Shown: positions 28,501 through 36,847, numbered from the stretch's first letter. The stretch is 64,000 bases of DNA from DAISJM01 sp036821485 (GCA_036821485.1 DAISJM010000009.1:1-64000), one strand, 5' to 3'. Notes: generated from the letters alone by a model not told the origin. Numbers and translations are program-made.

Positions 28501-30617
28501 GCACTTCCGATCGTCTGCCATGCGTTTTGGCTCTGAAGAGCTCCAGCCACGTATCCCTGATTAGTCTCGAAACCCGCCGCCCAGGGCGGGCATTGAAAAG
28601 AATCGCTGACGACAGGATTGAAGCCCCAGAAGAATTCCGTGCCGTCCGCCATATTGTCGCTATCACTATCCTTGTTGAAGAGATCAGTGCCGAGCAAGTA
28701 CTCTTGGAGATTATCGAGGCCATCTCCGTCCGCGTCTGCGTTCGCATCTGCGGGATCATTTGGATCGAGACCACGCAGGCGTTCCCAGACATTCGGCAGG
28801 GCGTCGTTATCGTCGTCGAGATCCTCGGGCTCGGTCGCTCTGATTTGAACGTCGTCCAGGTACGCTTCGCCGCGCCAGTCGGCGCGGCTGAATTCGTTGA
28901 CGGTCTCGTCCTTGAAGCCAAGACCGCTCAATTCCAGTACCCTGTTGATGTTCAGGCTCCAGCTATGCGTTCCGTAGTCGAGTTTGATGGTCACGCGGAC
29001 CCAGTCTCCCAATGGCTGGGGACTTCTGGACGAGATTTTCCAATCATTGGAGAACCCGTCGTAGCCGCAGATTTCGCCCTCTGGATTCACGGCAAAAACG
29101 GCTGTGGCACGATTGGTATGGTCGGCGATATTCGGCAGAGCACCGGAATAGAGTCGCATGCTGCAATCGATCCAAACACTGGAAACGCTTAAAGCCCCGT
29201 AGTAGTGCTTGGCTTCGCCAGTGGCACTCACATGCAGCACTCTGCCCGTTTGCACAACCGCCTCGCTCGCCAGCCAGCCGTTCTGGCCGTCGAGGTCACC
29301 AAGCATCCTTGACTCAAAGTCTTCGGACCACGGCAGCGTGGCAAAGTTGTCGGCGTTGGTCGGGGAAGAATCCCAGCACACCTCCGAGCCGTCGCCCATA
29401 CCATCGGCGTCAGAGTCGGGGTTGTTAGGATCAGTACCGTATACGTTGATCTCCGCGCCGTCGTTAAGACCATCGGCGTCGGTGTCTGCCTTGACGGCCA
29501 GGGTCTGGTGGACAAAGACTTCGCGGGCGTCGTCGAGACCATCGTTATCGGAGTCGATGTCCTGGCGTCCCACCAAGTACACGCGGCAGAAAACACCGCT
29601 GATTGCGCCGGGATCAACCCAAGTCAACGCCATCCGGCCAGTAGTAGCGATGCCATCCTCGATTGCTGACCAACCGGCGCCGCTGACGAACGTGTCGTTG
29701 TCAGCCAGATCCTTGGAAAGAATTTCCAGAGTCTCGCCGACGTCGCCGGAGCAGGAGACGAAAAGCGTGACGGACTGGCCACTCTGGTTGACGACCATGG
29801 TTGTGATGCGAGGGGCATTAGCACCTACATCGAACAGGTCGGCATACGGTCGGCCTTCGGTCCACTGAAGACTATTCGTTGCCACGCGATTGTACCAGTA
29901 CCCCGCGCCCATCTTCAGCACGAGGTCAGTCACACCCCCGGTTGCGTTCAGCCACTCGCCATTCGCAAACACGCATGTGTTGCTCGCCGCATCCTGCACT
30001 TGATCGCCTTGGGATGCGCCATCGTTGGCCAAATCTGTGGTGTTGAGGATTGTCTTGGTGGAATACAGCACGCCGAACAGGTTCAAACCTGAGGCAAACT
30101 CGACGGACTGCGTGTCGATAAGAACGACATCACCGCTGAGGAACACACGTTGGTCGGCGTGCCGGTTCTCGATCCAGAAGCCTTCGCCGACGGACAGCGT
30201 TTCCGAGGCGACCATCCAGTTCGTCCCAGCCTCAAACCACTTGCCATCCTTGTCGGGGTCGCCCGTGCCGTCTGCCTTGAAGAAAACAGCATACTGCTGC
30301 GCGGAAGCGTTCCACTTCACAACGCGGTCAGCCGTTCCTTCGCTCGTTGCCCCAGTGAGTTGGTTGCTGAAAATACTCCCAACGGCGGCGTCGAAGGGTT
30401 CGAACGGCATCGCGACAAGCATGCTCGAGTTCGACGAGACCTCAAGTCGGATAACCCCAGCGGGTGTCGAGACGAAATCGTCGGTACAGAAAGCGGAGCT
30501 GACGGCGGCCAAGAAGCAGCTTAGGGCAACCGCGGGGAGTGCCGCACGCGCTCCTCTTCCCTGGAAAAGGCGTTCATCTCTCTTCATCCGCCTTTTGATT
30601 CCTCTTTGCGTTTGCAT
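25566..30617 (-). CDS. Giant secreted protein: three LamG-like modules alternating with thrombospondin type 3 repeats (1683 aa)
   Basis: Signal peptide near residues 26-48 (ALPAVALSCFLAAVSSAF). Residues about 50-340 form a beta-rich N-terminal domain. A thrombospondin type 3 calcium-repeat region (about 349-412; DSDNDGLDD, DTDADGLNDG) is followed by three homologous modules of about 180-195 residues (about 426-603, 676-856, 922-1116), each opening with PW-x-x-x-(F/L)E and sharing DY-A-x-x-WS and YLDD/YLDS. Each module is followed by more D-x-D-x-D-G repeats. A CBM-like domain (about 1195-1300) and a 340-residue C-terminal region end it. Architecture points to a calcium-stabilised surface or secreted carbohydrate-binding protein; no catalytic motif is recognised. 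Confidence 0.85.
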   Translation of the reverse strand: MQTQRGIKRRMKRDERLFQGRGARAALPAVALSCFLAAVSSAFCTDDFVSTPAGVIRLEVSSNSSMLVAMPFEPFDAAVGSIFSNQLTGATSEGTADRVVKWNASAQQYAVFFKADGTGDPDKDGKWFEAGTNWMVASETLSVGEGFWIENRHADQRVFLSGDVVLIDTQSVEFASGLNLFGVLYSTKTILNTTDLANDGASQGDQVQDAASNTCVFANGEWLNATGGVTDLVLKMGAGYWYNRVATNSLQWTEGRPYADLFDVGANAPRITTMVVNQSGQSVTLFVSCSGDVGETLEILSKDLADNDTFVSGAGWSAIEDGIATTGRMALTWVDPGAISGVFCRVYLVGRQDIDSDNDGLDDAREVFVHQTLAVKADTDADGLNDGAEINVYGTDPNNPDSDADGMGDGSEVCWDSSPTNADNFATLPWSEDFESRMLGDLDGQNGWLASEAVVQTGRVLHVSATGEAKHYYGALSVSSVWIDCSMRLYSGALPNIADHTNRATAVFAVNPEGEICGYDGFSNDWKISSRSPQPLGDWVRVTIKLDYGTHSWSLNINRVLELSGLGFKDETVNEFSRADWRGEAYLDDVQIRATEPEDLDDDNDALPNVWERLRGLDPNDPADANADADGDGLDNLQEYLLGTDLFNKDSDSDNMADGTEFFWGFNPVVSDSFQCPPWAAGFETNQGYVAGALQSQNAWQTIGSAVVQSGMVASGQQAVRIGGMETSSVSAITHFFGGPTGSVIWTDMKVKMVAGRLPEMGANAANLSAVCALNSQQELAGYDGSVHAWVVATNAPDVNPFEWLHLTVRKDYAAKVWSLYRDGALILANLGFADPSVDRLSRVHVEGGSSLGEYLDDLAIGAATPSHVDDDNDGIANIVEDANGNAVVDVGETDPFNPDTDGDGMADGTELGWGFDPVVSNSFSGLPWTAGLETEEGYAVGVLNGQAGWLAVTSVTVQSSVRYAGTNAVRMMTASTAEVQVAHYFGACGQTLVWIDMYTRLKPGVLPSVASISGSNSVLAAVNERGLLSAYDSQSHLWRTADSASVVDPSAWYRLTFRMDYARKSWSAYLDGKRVFRNIPFLNPSVCGLSRLNIRMLEGSGLPPDTYLDSMTAAADEPLMLDDDGDGMPNSWERQYSFDPENASDAAADPDRDGLSNSEEYQAGTNPGTSDTDGDGVSDGMEVHDMGTDPVSADITGISTVTSVRGGEVVDRLGAWAIEGRDIYALDRRGSLAYAMEAPVADTYRIEVEAAAQHPMFPTNDFDLLVYVDDEFLGRRILHTCGVSNAVVQVLTPWLPQGTHKVRVFVDNSAEYRWLRVKELRLQELLGPDTDSDGVKDWVEFLLARRCGVEIAPTSSVVSPVCVEGRGAFLSMMSVSGTQVQHALGEHWYANVPLSQTNETTIVSSFQNGGSVATNTICWTPLNLIDASNMTIRSGDSILLTAYPAGATNGTATIEVIGVTNYVTPIESPVVCTFETAGVFTVAGTCDNGAITSNSIQVTVADVAFDGTPACWFGKAAREWECPSLPANAVVEHDPRMAFEETDASTNGFRRFMMSVDAVEPRYVIARLSPVGPIMASTRIDGFRVRSTRETYVKVVERYENDDQLVETLVVLSPIIRDLSIKLQIIVGGITFDDGLTVKELTPADFNELGECRVRFIRPASASSSVCHTLRVYQNGVLLGER

Positions 30618-30645
30618 GGCAGAACCCCCGGTAAGGCTTGATGCG

Positions 30646-31335
30646 CTAGATTGTTTCGAACTGACACGCCTCCTTCCGACATCTGCGCATGTAGAGTGCA
30701 GCCAGAGGAATCAGTAACATCAATCGTGGAAATGTGGGCAGGCGATCATCCGAAATCAGAATCACCGTGCCCGGCTCGGCCACTAACGAGAAATCATCCA
30801 TTTGCAGCGCTCCATCCGATCCCACGCTATTCGCCCAGACCACAACACGCGCCCAAGTTGCTCCCGGCGGGCAGACTCCGCTCACGGTCTTCTGGACCCA
30901 GCTTTCACCAATGCCATCGAAGTTCGTGGCTGCCTGTAATACGAGGGTTTCACCACTATACGTGCCTGAGCAGAACTCAATCTTCATGCCTTGTTCAGAC
31001 TGATTTGTCCAACTCGCGTCGGCCCAAAACCATGCTGAGAATGTATACGTAACACCAGACGTTGCAGGCACTTCCTGCCACCAACCGCCATTGTTGTCAC
31101 CAGCCCAATTGCCGCGAATCGTGGCTTCCCAGGTTCCGCCATGTGCCCGCCAGCTCTCCCTGGTAGCGGTCCCCCATGTCGAGCCATGCCAACTAGGATT
31201 CATCCACTCCCAGTTCACAGCTTGGTATAAGGCAGAGCCTTCGTCTTCGAATCCGCTGTTTGAGAGGATGTTCCCCTCTGATGGCAGATTGATCCCGAGA
31301 ATCAACACCAGCACTACTAACATGCTCACCTTCAT
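30646..31335 (-). CDS. Secreted CBM-like protein with C-terminal hydrophobic-basic tail (229 aa)
   Basis: Start ATG 31335 is fixed by GGAGGAGAGAC; the frame continues upstream without a start signal. A signal peptide (SMLVVLVLILGINLPSEG) is followed by ILSNSGFEDEG and many tryptophans (about 30-190), as in CBM4/9-like jelly-roll carbohydrate-binding domains. The C-terminus has a proline-containing hydrophobic stretch (LMLLIPLAALYM) and then RRCRKE, an architecture like PEP-CTERM-type sorting tails, though the VPEP motif itself is missing. It is the first gene of the secreted-protein operon; the giant protein starts 28 bases downstream. Confidence 0.75.
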   Translation of the reverse strand: MKVSMLVVLVLILGINLPSEGNILSNSGFEDEGSALYQAVNWEWMNPSWHGSTWGTATRESWRAHGGTWEATIRGNWAGDNNGGWWQEVPATSGVTYTFSAWFWADASWTNQSEQGMKIEFCSGTYSGETLVLQAATNFDGIGESWVQKTVSGVCPPGATWARVVVWANSVGSDGALQMDDFSLVAEPGTVILISDDRLPTFPRLMLLIPLAALYMRRCRKEACQFETI

Positions 31336-31688
31336 GTCTCTCCTCCTCTGTGATTGTGTGCTCTGTGGTGCATCTGACTTATTCGGAAAGCGAGGGACAA
31401 CACGAACATAGCCGTGACAACTCACCCGTTTGCGGATCTGCGACGCGTAAGAAACCAATGGGCTTGGAAACCGTGTTCTGCTGGAATATGATCGTGGCTG
31501 TATGGGGATAGAAAGCATACAGCGCGAACGAGAAAACACGTATAGATGAGATCCCTGATCTTACCGATCTCACGCTCGCCCTCCTTGACACTGCACATGA
31601 ACGAGATTACGGCAGACTCCACAGTAAAGAATGGCGGGAAGGGAGAAGGAATGCAAGTGTTCTTCTAGGCAGGGCATTCCCCGGTTTT
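31336..31688. other. Intergenic region before the secreted-protein operon
   Basis: No gene recognised. It should contain the promoter of the six-gene operon, but I see no convincing -35/-10 pair. Short frames on the minus strand (31379-31622) have no family-like sequence or start signal. The far end adjoins the decayed transposase. Confidence 0.4.
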
Positions 31689-32859
31689 TCAGAGCAAAGA
31701 GGGAGGGGAGGATTGGAGGAAGCCGGGAGGGTCATGGGGATGGGGGATTCGAGGAACCCAGTGGGCAAGCTTGGAGAAGAGCGTCGAGATGCCATCAGCC
31801 AGCGCGTAGCAGTGGAAGTCTGGCACACCGAAAAAGCGTTGAGCCACTTCGGACACGCGAGTGGCCATGATCACCAGCTTCAAGGCTTGGCGGAGCCACG
31901 CCGCGGAGAAGTGGACGGCAGCTAGGACCGACGGCACCAGATTGCGCAAGCGGTCGTACTGGAGCAGGCGAAGGTCTTCCAGATGGTACGGCTTGATGAA
32001 CCGGATCGATCGCCTCCTCAACCCACCCACGGATCAGATATCCACTCACGATGAACCGCAGGCTCTTGCGTGATGAACCGACGGCCACATTGGTCAGCAG
32101 CAACAACAGTTCCTCGCGCCTAGGCACCCTCACGGGCCACGACGCGTACTCCAAGCTCAATCGTTTCTCCGTTTCCCAGGTCTTCCTTGATCACGCTTTC
32201 GGTAAACCGCAGCAGGCAGTTCCGACCGATTTGCTTAGCCGAAACCGTCCGGTCTTGATAGACCGCATCCCGATCCCCCGTCAGGCGAACGATGAAACGT
32301 AAGCTACGATCTAGCAGCGGGTTGAACAGCTTAATCCGGTCCACGCTCCGGTCCATGACATAGATCCCTCGTCCTTGTGTGGAGCCCTGGATCGCGTCGA
32401 TCACCCACAGCAACTGTGCGTTCTCGCTCTCTAAGTCGGGAACCGCACCGACCACAACCGCAGGTGCATCTTAATCACGAGTCGCTTCAACGGTTCACAC
32501 ACCACCGCCAGGCACTGCATCTTCTGTGCATAGCCCCTGCGTACATCCGTCGGATCGATGACGATCAGCGTGTCCGTCCTCACGCGATCCGCGCCCTGTC
32601 CGGCATCGTCTGGTTGATTGTCGGCGCCAACTCCAGGTCCGCCAGATGATGGCTGAGCTGTTCCTCATGTCTTCTTCAGTTCGATCTGCTCGCCCAAGGC
32701 TCGTTCGATCGAACTGAGCTTTAGGTCCCGACTGACTTGAATCCCGCAGATCATCTCTGAGATGAACTGACTCCGGGGCTTGGAAAACCGGAGTGAAACT
32801 ATCCCCGAAAACCACTCCAACTGCTCTCGCAACCGCTGCACCACCTGCATACGCTTCAT
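31689..32859 (-). pseudogene. Decayed DDE transposase (IS4-like), several frameshifts
   Basis: The minus strand encodes pieces of one transposase in different frames. From the N-terminal end they are MKRMQVVQRLREQLEWFSG (from 32859), HHLADLELAPTINQ, DTLIVIDPTDVRRGYAQKM (first catalytic aspartate region, near 32530-32580), GIYVMDRSVDRIKLFNPLL (the second DR-x-x-D region, near 32350), YLIRGWVEEAI, and, one frame over, RFIKPYHLEDLRLLQYDR (near 31970-32020, the YREK-like region of IS4 families). At least four frame changes are needed to join them, so the gene is dead. Terminal inverted repeats were not found. It borders the low-GC secreted-protein region. Confidence 0.75.
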
Positions 32860-33042
32860 CTGGCCTCCCGCGGTGGTTTGCTCAACTCCACGTCGCCTGC
32901 AGCATCGTGGCACGGCGGGGCATCTTCTCCCTCCCCTCCAGCCCTTCTTCCCCTCACCCCGACCCTTTGCGCCAAATCAAGAGTTGAAACCGGGGATTGT
33001 CCTGCCAAAGCAGGCTCCACACCATCCGCCTGCGGCCAGACG
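32860..33042. other. Spacer between transposase relic and DHH gene
   Basis: No gene or clear signal. It probably includes the eroded end of the insertion element, but no inverted repeat could be paired with the other side. Confidence 0.35.
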
Positions 33043-34129
33043 CTACTTCCCAATCAGGGGTCTGGCTACCAATTCAACAGGTTCACTGCCAGCAACAGAA
33101 CGCCGCTCAATGCCAGAGAGCAGAGCCTTGACCAGCGCGTCCCTGCGTTCCTCACGTTCTGGGTCTGGCACACCTTCCATATTCAGGTAGCCTGCTGCCA
33201 TCCAGTGATGCCCACCACCCGAGCCCTGTTTCCGTATGATCGTCTTCAGCAGTTGCCCGCAGCGCGCGCCCTTCTGGCTACTGCGAAGCGATACAATCAG
33301 GTTGTCACCCTGGTAGGCCGTACAGAAGGACCACGTCATCCGCTCCATCCGCGCCAGCAGATCGGCCACTTCAGCCACAATCTCCGGTTGCGCCACATCC
33401 CTCAGATGTGTCCAAGCCACACGCCCAANNNNNNNNNNCAAAGATCTGGGCATTACCGATCGCTTCCTGTAACTGCGCGTAGTAGGTCGGCGGCAACGGC
33501 GCATGCCGAATCTCTCCCATGACCGACATATTGGCCTTCGCCAACAGAGAGGTGTAAGCCTGCATGTCCTCCGGTGTGCAGTTGCGGGAGAGGTCCAACG
33601 TCTCCGTGGCAATGCCGTACGCCATTACGGCCGCGAGCCATTTCGGCACGGCGATGTTGGCCGCCACGAGATACTCGTGAAGAATCGTCACCGAGGCCCC
33701 CGCCCCGGCCCTGATATCGGCAAAGACGTCGCCCAGCGGATTCTTGCGCGACACGGGATGATGATCGAACACGGCCACAGGTTTGCCGAAAGAAGGCATC
33801 GTCACATTCCCTGCGCGCGGCTTGGTATCGACGAAGATGCACGGAATGCGACGGCGGGTGGTCCTCAACTGGCTGAGCAAGTGCCACTTGTAGTGAAAGT
33901 GCCTTAGCATCTCCCGATTTTCCGCACGAGACACGACGCCCGTGAACACGATTTGACTGTGCAGCCCGAAGTACTTGTCGAGCAGAAGATGGGCCGCAGC
34001 CGCAGACGCAAGCGCGTCAGGATCGGGATAGTCGTGGGGAATGATCAACACCCGCCCTTTCACCGGCAGCACGGCTCTCAACTCCTCAAGCCGTTTCAGC
34101 GTCTGCTCTTGAACGGTTGCTTCCACCAT
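33043..34129 (-). CDS. DHH-family phosphoesterase, RecJ/NrnA-like, interrupted by an assembly gap
   Basis: Hydrolase of the DHH superfamily (nano-RNase, RecJ or cyclic-di-nucleotide type). Motifs: HDYPDPDALASA (about 32-43), VDTKPRAG, the namesake VFDHHP, and, beyond the gap, the DHHA1 motif GSGGGHHWMAAG. The 10 Ns at 33429-33438 split the frame. The coding bases on either side (691 and 386) sum to 1077, exactly 359 codons, so removing the Ns restores one continuous frame reading AQIF-V-GRVAWTHL across the joint. The gene is therefore probably intact and the gap length artificial. It starts 16 bases after the PIG-L-type gene. DHH is altered at motif II (DYPDPD for DxDxD), as in some NrnA-like proteins. 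Confidence 0.85.
33429..33438. other. Assembly gap (10 Ns)
   Basis: Ten undetermined bases inside the DHH phosphoesterase gene. A placeholder length is likely, because deleting all ten restores the reading frame across the joint. Confidence 0.95.
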
Positions 34130-34145
34130 GTTCCTTCCGCCTCCG

Positions 34146-34994
34146 TCATAAGAATCGTCGTATTCTCGCGCGAACGTCTTCCCTGAAGCGGTCGATCAAC
34201 TTCTCTGCAAAGGTCACCGGTTCCAGTTCGTCGTTCTTGATCAGCGGCGTGAGATCCACGCCCACACTCAGCGCGGCAGCGGAATCCACATGATGCGACT
34301 GGCGGTACGTGGCATGCGCACGTCGCCGGGCCATCGCGGCCAGGTCATAACGCTTGCCACCGCTGATCTGTGAATCGAAGACTCCGAGCAACGCCGCCTG
34401 CACGTTTTCCTTCGCCGACACATCCCACAGAACCTTGTCCTCGTCCAACATCCAATCGAGATCCCTCCAGACCTCGCCGCCATAAAGCTTCGCCGGACGC
34501 GCATGACGCGGCAACATCCGTAGGGCCTCGATGGTCCTGAGCGCCAGCGCCACGTGCGTGTCGTGTTTGTCCGTCAGATTGTGAATCACCAGCATCTTCG
34601 GACGCGTGGCCAGCAGCAGCGTCTTCAGATCGGCCCGAACATCGCTTCGACCCGCACGCTTCAGCGCCGCGCTCGGATGATCCAGAAGTAACAAGGCGCC
34701 GAACTCCCCGATCACGGCCGCCCGCTTCTGCTCCTCACGGCGCACGGCACGCATCTGCGCATCGGAATACTGTGCGTATATTCCCGCGCGCGGACTCCCT
34801 GCTCCATTGGTCGCCACGACACCCGTGAACCAGCGATCCTTGCGACCGAAGCATTCCAGGATGGCATGCGGCGCCATGATCTCGATGTCATCGTGATGCG
34901 CCGCAATACACATGTGCGTCGTGCGGGCAATCGCCTGCTTCACCGGCTTGGCATCCGGCACGAAAACCTCCGCAGTCTTCCTTGCCAGTTTCAT
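34146..34994 (-). CDS. PIG-L (LmbE-like) family deacetylase (282 aa)
   Basis: Zinc-dependent N-deacetylase fold acting on N-acetylglucosamine-type substrates; examples are MshB, BshB and PIG-L. The zinc motif appears as AAHHDDIEIM (about 31-40; canonical A-H-P-D-D-E, here with H for P and I before E), and the second motif as DKHDTHVALALRTIEAL (about 139-155). Substrate is unknown. It lies 21 bases after a small membrane protein and 16 before the DHH gene on the same strand, probably one transcript. Confidence 0.87.
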   Translation of the reverse strand: MKLARKTAEVFVPDAKPVKQAIARTTHMCIAAHHDDIEIMAPHAILECFGRKDRWFTGVVATNGAGSPRAGIYAQYSDAQMRAVRREEQKRAAVIGEFGALLLLDHPSAALKRAGRSDVRADLKTLLLATRPKMLVIHNLTDKHDTHVALALRTIEALRMLPRHARPAKLYGGEVWRDLDWMLDEDKVLWDVSAKENVQAALLGVFDSQISGGKRYDLAAMARRRAHATYRQSHHVDSAAALSVGVDLTPLIKNDELEPVTFAEKLIDRFREDVRARIRRFL

Positions 34995-35015
34995 CCTTCC
35001 TTCACCTATCTCCTC

Positions 35016-35438
35016 TCATGGGGTCGCGGCGGCGACATCCGGCGGTCGGGCAGCATCGAAAAGCAGTTTCACGGACGGTCGCATCAGCACGATGATGGTG
35101 AACACGCCGAGTACGGTCCCCAGCGGCATCATCAAACACTCGAAGCCCGCAACAACCGTGCAGAAGAGATACCGCTTCCGACGGGCAAGTGCGCGCCCCG
35201 CCATGAACATGCAGACCGCCAGCGACCAGCCGGCAAGAATCAGGACCGACGCGATGGATACGAAAATCCACCCAATGAACGGAGGTGGCGCATTCTGCCC
35301 ACCTTGAGTTCCCGCGCAAATGAAAGCCAGTCCGACAACGAGGTGGATGATGGGGAAACACGAAACCAACGCCGTGATCCCGGCCAGAATGTAGTGAAAG
35401 ATGGAAAGCAGCTGCAGATGTTCGCTGTCGTTGATCAT
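35016..35438 (-). CDS. Small polytopic membrane protein (140 aa)
   Basis: Not assigned. Start ATG 35438 (MINDSEHLQLLSIFHYILAG) is preferred over the upstream ATG 35468 because the frame becomes family-like there. About four hydrophobic segments (14-47, 59-86, 93-106 and 108-120) with a positively charged loop, ALARRKRY. I recall similar short four-helix proteins beginning MIND-x-EHL in PVC bacteria, but no function. It precedes the PIG-L gene by 21 bases. Confidence 0.7.
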   Translation of the reverse strand: MINDSEHLQLLSIFHYILAGITALVSCFPIIHLVVGLAFICAGTQGGQNAPPPFIGWIFVSIASVLILAGWSLAVCMFMAGRALARRKRYLFCTVVAGFECLMMPLGTVLGVFTIIVLMRPSVKLLFDAARPPDVAAATP

Positions 35439-35505
35439 GCTTTGCCCCACCCCTGCATTATACGCCATGGCGGAACGGGCAAAACAAGATGTTTCGACAA
35501 CCGCC

Positions 35506-36750
35506 TTATTCCACCGCGGTGAAGCAGAGGGTCGCGTTGTGACCGCCGAAGCCCAGCGAGTTGTTGAGACACGCCTTGACCTTCGCCTCGCGCGCCGTGT
35601 TCGGCACGTAGTTCAGGTCGCAATCCGGGTCCGGGGTTTCGTAGTTAATCGTCGGCGGAACCACGCCGTTCTTGATAACCAAGGCACAAACAATGGATTC
35701 CATGGCGCCCGCCGCGCCGAGAAGATGGCCGGTCATCGACTTGGTCGAACTGATCAGAACCTTCTTCGCATTCTCAAGGCCCAGCGCCTGCTTGATCGCC
35801 TTGGTCTCGCCCTTGTCGTTCAACTCCGTGCTGGTGCCGTGAGCATTGATATAGTCGATTTGGTCTGCGCGCAGACCCGCATCCTCGTATGCCAGCACCA
35901 TGCCCCGCGTCGCGCCCTTGCCCTCGGCATCGGGAGCCGTGATGTGATAGGCATCGCACGTACGGCCGTAGCCAGCCAGTTCACAATAAATCCGCGCGCC
36001 ACGTTTCTTCGCGTGCTCCAACTCTTCGAGCACAAGGACGCCAGCGCCCTCACCCATAACGAACCCGTCCCGGTTCTTGTCGAACGGACGGCTGGCCTTG
36101 GTTGGATCATCGTTGCGCGTGCTCAACGCGCGCATGGCGCAGAAACCACCCACGCTCAATTCGCAAATCGGTGCTTCGCTACCGCCGGCCAACATGATGT
36201 CCGCATCGCCATGCTGGATGATGCGCATGCTCTCGCCCAGCGAATGCGTCGCCGTGGCACAGGCCGAGACAATGCCAAAGTTGGGTCCCGTGATGCCGTA
36301 TTCGATCGCCACATAACCACTCAGGATGTTGACGATCATCTGGGGAATCATGAAAGGCGAGAAACGGGAAGGGCCCCTGGTGAGCAGTACCTTCATCTGG
36401 TCCTGCAGGACCTGAAGGCCCCCAATGCCCGTGCTCACGATCGCGCCGATGCGATCCTTCGGCTCCTGCTCGAGATTGAGCCCGGAGTCCGTCATGGCCA
36501 ACTTGGCGGCCGAGATCCCGTAGTGGCAGAAGGGATCCATGCGCCGTTGTTCCTTCTTGGAAATGAAGTTGTCGATGTTGAAATCGACCAGCTCACCGGC
36601 GATCTGCGACGCGTAGTCCTTTGCATCAAAATGCGTAATGCGCCGGATTCCGGACTGACCGGAAATCAGACGATTCCAGATTGTGCCAAGCTCGCAACCC
36701 AGCGGGGACACAGCCCCCATGCCAGTTACAACAACTCTTCTTCGTGCCAT
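35506..36750 (-). CDS. fabF: 3-oxoacyl-ACP synthase II (414 aa)
   Basis: Condensing enzyme (KAS II) extending acyl-ACP with malonyl-ACP. The Cys-His-His triad is intact: C164 in VSACATATHS, H304 in INAHGTSTEL and H342 in SMTGHLLGAAGA. Length and N-terminus (RRRVVVTGMGAVSPLG) are standard. It lies downstream of acpP but is separated from it by a strong intrinsic terminator, so it should be expressed at lower level or from its own promoter. No strong ribosome site is seen before ATG 36750. Confidence 0.97.
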   Translation of the reverse strand: MARRRVVVTGMGAVSPLGCELGTIWNRLISGQSGIRRITHFDAKDYASQIAGELVDFNIDNFISKKEQRRMDPFCHYGISAAKLAMTDSGLNLEQEPKDRIGAIVSTGIGGLQVLQDQMKVLLTRGPSRFSPFMIPQMIVNILSGYVAIEYGITGPNFGIVSACATATHSLGESMRIIQHGDADIMLAGGSEAPICELSVGGFCAMRALSTRNDDPTKASRPFDKNRDGFVMGEGAGVLVLEELEHAKKRGARIYCELAGYGRTCDAYHITAPDAEGKGATRGMVLAYEDAGLRADQIDYINAHGTSTELNDKGETKAIKQALGLENAKKVLISSTKSMTGHLLGAAGAMESIVCALVIKNGVVPPTINYETPDPDCDLNYVPNTAREAKVKACLNNSLGFGGHNATLCFTAVE

Positions 36751-36789
36751 GGGCCACCACCCACAGTTTAGGAATTAACGGAACAGTTC

Positions 36790-36832
36790 AAAAAAGGCCG
36801 AGGATGGCATTCGTATAACACCATCCTCGGCC
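36790..36832 (-). terminator. Strong intrinsic terminator between acpP and fabF
   Basis: On the minus strand a perfect 12-bp stem (arms 36821-36832 and 36796-36807, 13-base loop) is followed at once by six T residues (36790-36795). It lies 15 bases after the acpP stop codon. Confidence 0.93.
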
Positions 36833-36847
36833 AAACCATCACGGAAA

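Noticed and set aside
31379..31622. Two short minus-strand frames upstream of the secreted-protein operon
   Set aside because: Overlapping frames without ribosome sites or recognisable sequence; more likely non-coding.
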